From CAYRVX01 sp964642165 (GTDB lineage: Bacteria; Planctomycetota; Phycisphaerae; SM23-33): a stretch of DNA of 51,193 nt. The position numbers and the translations under genes were made by a program. Shown piece after piece: positions 51,138-51,193 of this stretch (the first letter of the stretch is position 1; each line of letters starts with the position of its first letter). The stretch spans positions 1 to 51,193 of the forward strand of contig CAZXOC010000012.1 of NCBI GenBank assembly GCA_964642165.1, written 5' to 3'. The notes under the pieces are model-generated. The model had not been told where the DNA came from. It worked only from the letters and a program-made list of their open reading frames with translations, and made no database searches.

Positions 51138-51193
51138 GCCGAAGTTCCCGCCCATCTGGGGGCTGATTCTGTCATAAGGCCCGAAGAAGGTCA

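Noticed and set aside
1..51193. CRISPR array, rRNA, complete IS or prophage
   Set aside because: No regularly spaced repeats, no rRNA sequence, and only one truncated transposase without terminal repeats were seen.

Overview
The window is very GC-rich and reads as a metagenome-assembled scaffold from a planctomycete-like bacterium. The support is a LEPR-XLL type N-terminus on a large secreted C11 peptidase, an HzsA-like propeller/CxxCH protein fused to HEAT repeats, DUF6807, TIGR03790, DUF4038/DUF5060 glycosidases, twin FAD_oxidored proteins and a degenerate GspE-like membrane protein. The phylum is an inference; there is no rRNA or other decisive marker gene. Three runs of exactly 100 N mark scaffold joins. 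Two are flanked by identical 55-base ends and should simply be collapsed, which restores one continuous reading frame in each case. The third, at 2806-2905, hides missing sequence.

Layout. 1-3010: RraA-like protein, PPC/DUF296 protein and DUF5060/DUF4038 glycosidase on the plus strand. 3076-3570: transposase remnant. 3765-5129: FAD oxidoreductase (minus), followed by about 790 bp with no convincing gene. 14263 down to 5918 (minus): GH-A glycosidase, HzsA-like/HEAT protein (translationally coupled), Gfo/Idh/MocA oxidoreductase and DUF6807 protein, probably a secreted carbohydrate-processing operon. 14500-18437: LEPR-XLL/clostripain/Calx-beta protein. 18605-21934: DUF4175-like membrane protein. 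25092-21931 (minus): exported protein built of three copies of a ~340-residue module. 25293-26196: two overlapping YkgJ-type Cys-cluster genes. 26344-26559: small lipoprotein with its own promoter and terminator. 26795-29428: TPR/sialidase-type propeller protein. 29487-31870: coaD, nadD and hisF. 31893-34721: degenerate GspE-like ATPase and CvpA-like protein. 34792-37366: lipoprotein esterase and TIGR03790 protein, divergent. 37821-43732: two-subunit aconitase X, OCD-family reductase and two secreted proteins, read as a cis-3-hydroxyproline to proline module with a secreted polysaccharide- or glycoprotein-directed tail. 46401-43760 (minus): FAD oxidoreductase and pectate-lyase-fold protein. 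49777-46722 (minus): histidine kinase, receiver and REC-GGDEF protein, a c-di-GMP signalling operon. The end holds a 60-residue Cys-rich protein and a metallophosphoesterase.

The most unusual signal lies between genes. Two intergenic spots, 37491-37641 (plus) and 30181-30048 (minus), each have a sigma-70 promoter with the same TAGTAT -10 box, then a chain of perfect hairpins whose loops are almost pure C/U, and finally a rho-independent terminator whose own loop is also C-rich. One loop contains CCUCCUU, the anti-Shine-Dalgarno sequence. The two share architecture but not primary sequence. They look like an undescribed family of C-rich-loop small RNAs able to pair with ribosome binding sites. 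This comes from reading the sequence alone; no search or folding programme was run.
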